DNA from: an uncultured Erysipelotrichaceae bacterium
GTDB lineage: Bacteria > Bacillota_I > Bacilli_A > Erysipelotrichales > Erysipelotrichaceae
Reading direction: 5' to 3'
NCBI GenBank assembly: GCA_902793635.1
Contig: CADBEA010000025.1
Span: 1 to 32,846 of the forward strand
DNA: 32,846 bases
Below the pieces are notes generated by a model that searched no databases, was not told where the DNA came from, and worked only from the letters and a program-made list of their open reading frames with translations. Position 1 is the stretch's first letter, and every line of letters begins with the position of its first letter. Of this stretch, positions 31,577 to 32,846 are shown one piece after another. Position numbers and translations under genes: made by a program.

Positions 31577-32846
<1,270 letters not shown>

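Overview
The window looks like chromosomal DNA from a gut-type Firmicute, most likely of the Erysipelotrichia/Clostridia kind. The grounds are strong AGGAGG-type ribosome sites, sigma-A style promoters, many ATGA stop/start overlaps, and typical families: HU, DUF3793 with a flavodoxin, a GH1 6-phospho-beta-glucosidase, DUF6796-like membrane proteins, and a ROK-fused mannose-6-phosphate isomerase. No rRNA or tRNA gene was seen, so the lineage is an inference. Base composition is near 50% G+C except for a clearly AT-rich patch at about 110-770. Almost all genes lie on the minus strand. The plus-strand genes are a phosphoesterase (8179), an acetyltransferase (10371), the DUF3793-flavodoxin pair (11414-12404) and a doubtful fragment at the left edge.

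Left edge, 1-6701: the first ~90 bases carry four short repeats spaced 22-24 bp apart, like the end of an IS21-family element. AT-rich DNA with gene remnants follows. A tightly packed minus-strand operon then runs from a promoter near 6700 leftwards: NUDIX hydrolase, unknown 164-aa protein, a 55-aa small protein, Sel1-repeat protein, SAM methyltransferase, and an 833-aa protein that joins a DUF559/Vsr-like nuclease domain, an SF2 helicase and a probable HTH. The last two genes abut as TAG-ATG. This is a candidate defence or DNA-processing locus.

6724-15110: a metallo-beta-lactamase-fold hydrolase is followed by a broken alpha/beta hydrolase. A YfcE-like phosphoesterase, HU, several unknown proteins, two small enzymes and a double-glycine-leader peptide come next. 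The DUF3793-flavodoxin operon has a consensus promoter overlaid by TTAG/CTAA palindromes, which suggests metal (iron) control. A four-gene operon (two membrane proteins, an alpha/beta hydrolase, and an SRPBCC protein interrupted by an in-frame TGA) ends head-on against it, and the two share a terminator.

15194-21397: a conserved-looking pair joins a cytoplasmic ParB-like/BMP-domain protein to a metallophosphoesterase. Next are two short-chain dehydrogenases below a LysR regulator with repeats between them, and a stand-alone E2-type acyltransferase that lacks the catalytic His.

21444-27558: an operon holds a BAAT-like hydrolase, a lipoprotein with two cystatin-like domains (QVVSG twice), and a GNAT enzyme. 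A bcp-yaaA peroxide operon and a membrane-anchored clostripain-like (C11) protease follow. 27643-32846: an ABC exporter, a mannose-6-phosphate isomerase/ROK fusion, and a GH1 6-phospho-beta-glucosidase cut by the right edge. The last two fit uptake and phosphorolytic or isomerase-based use of hexoses and beta-glucosides, with a possible cre site.

The most interesting leads are the tandem cystatin-like lipoprotein near a C11 protease, the ParB-BMP/phosphoesterase pair, the nuclease-helicase operon, the MPI-ROK fusion with a degenerate ATP loop, the His-less E2 homologue, and the orphan double-glycine peptide.
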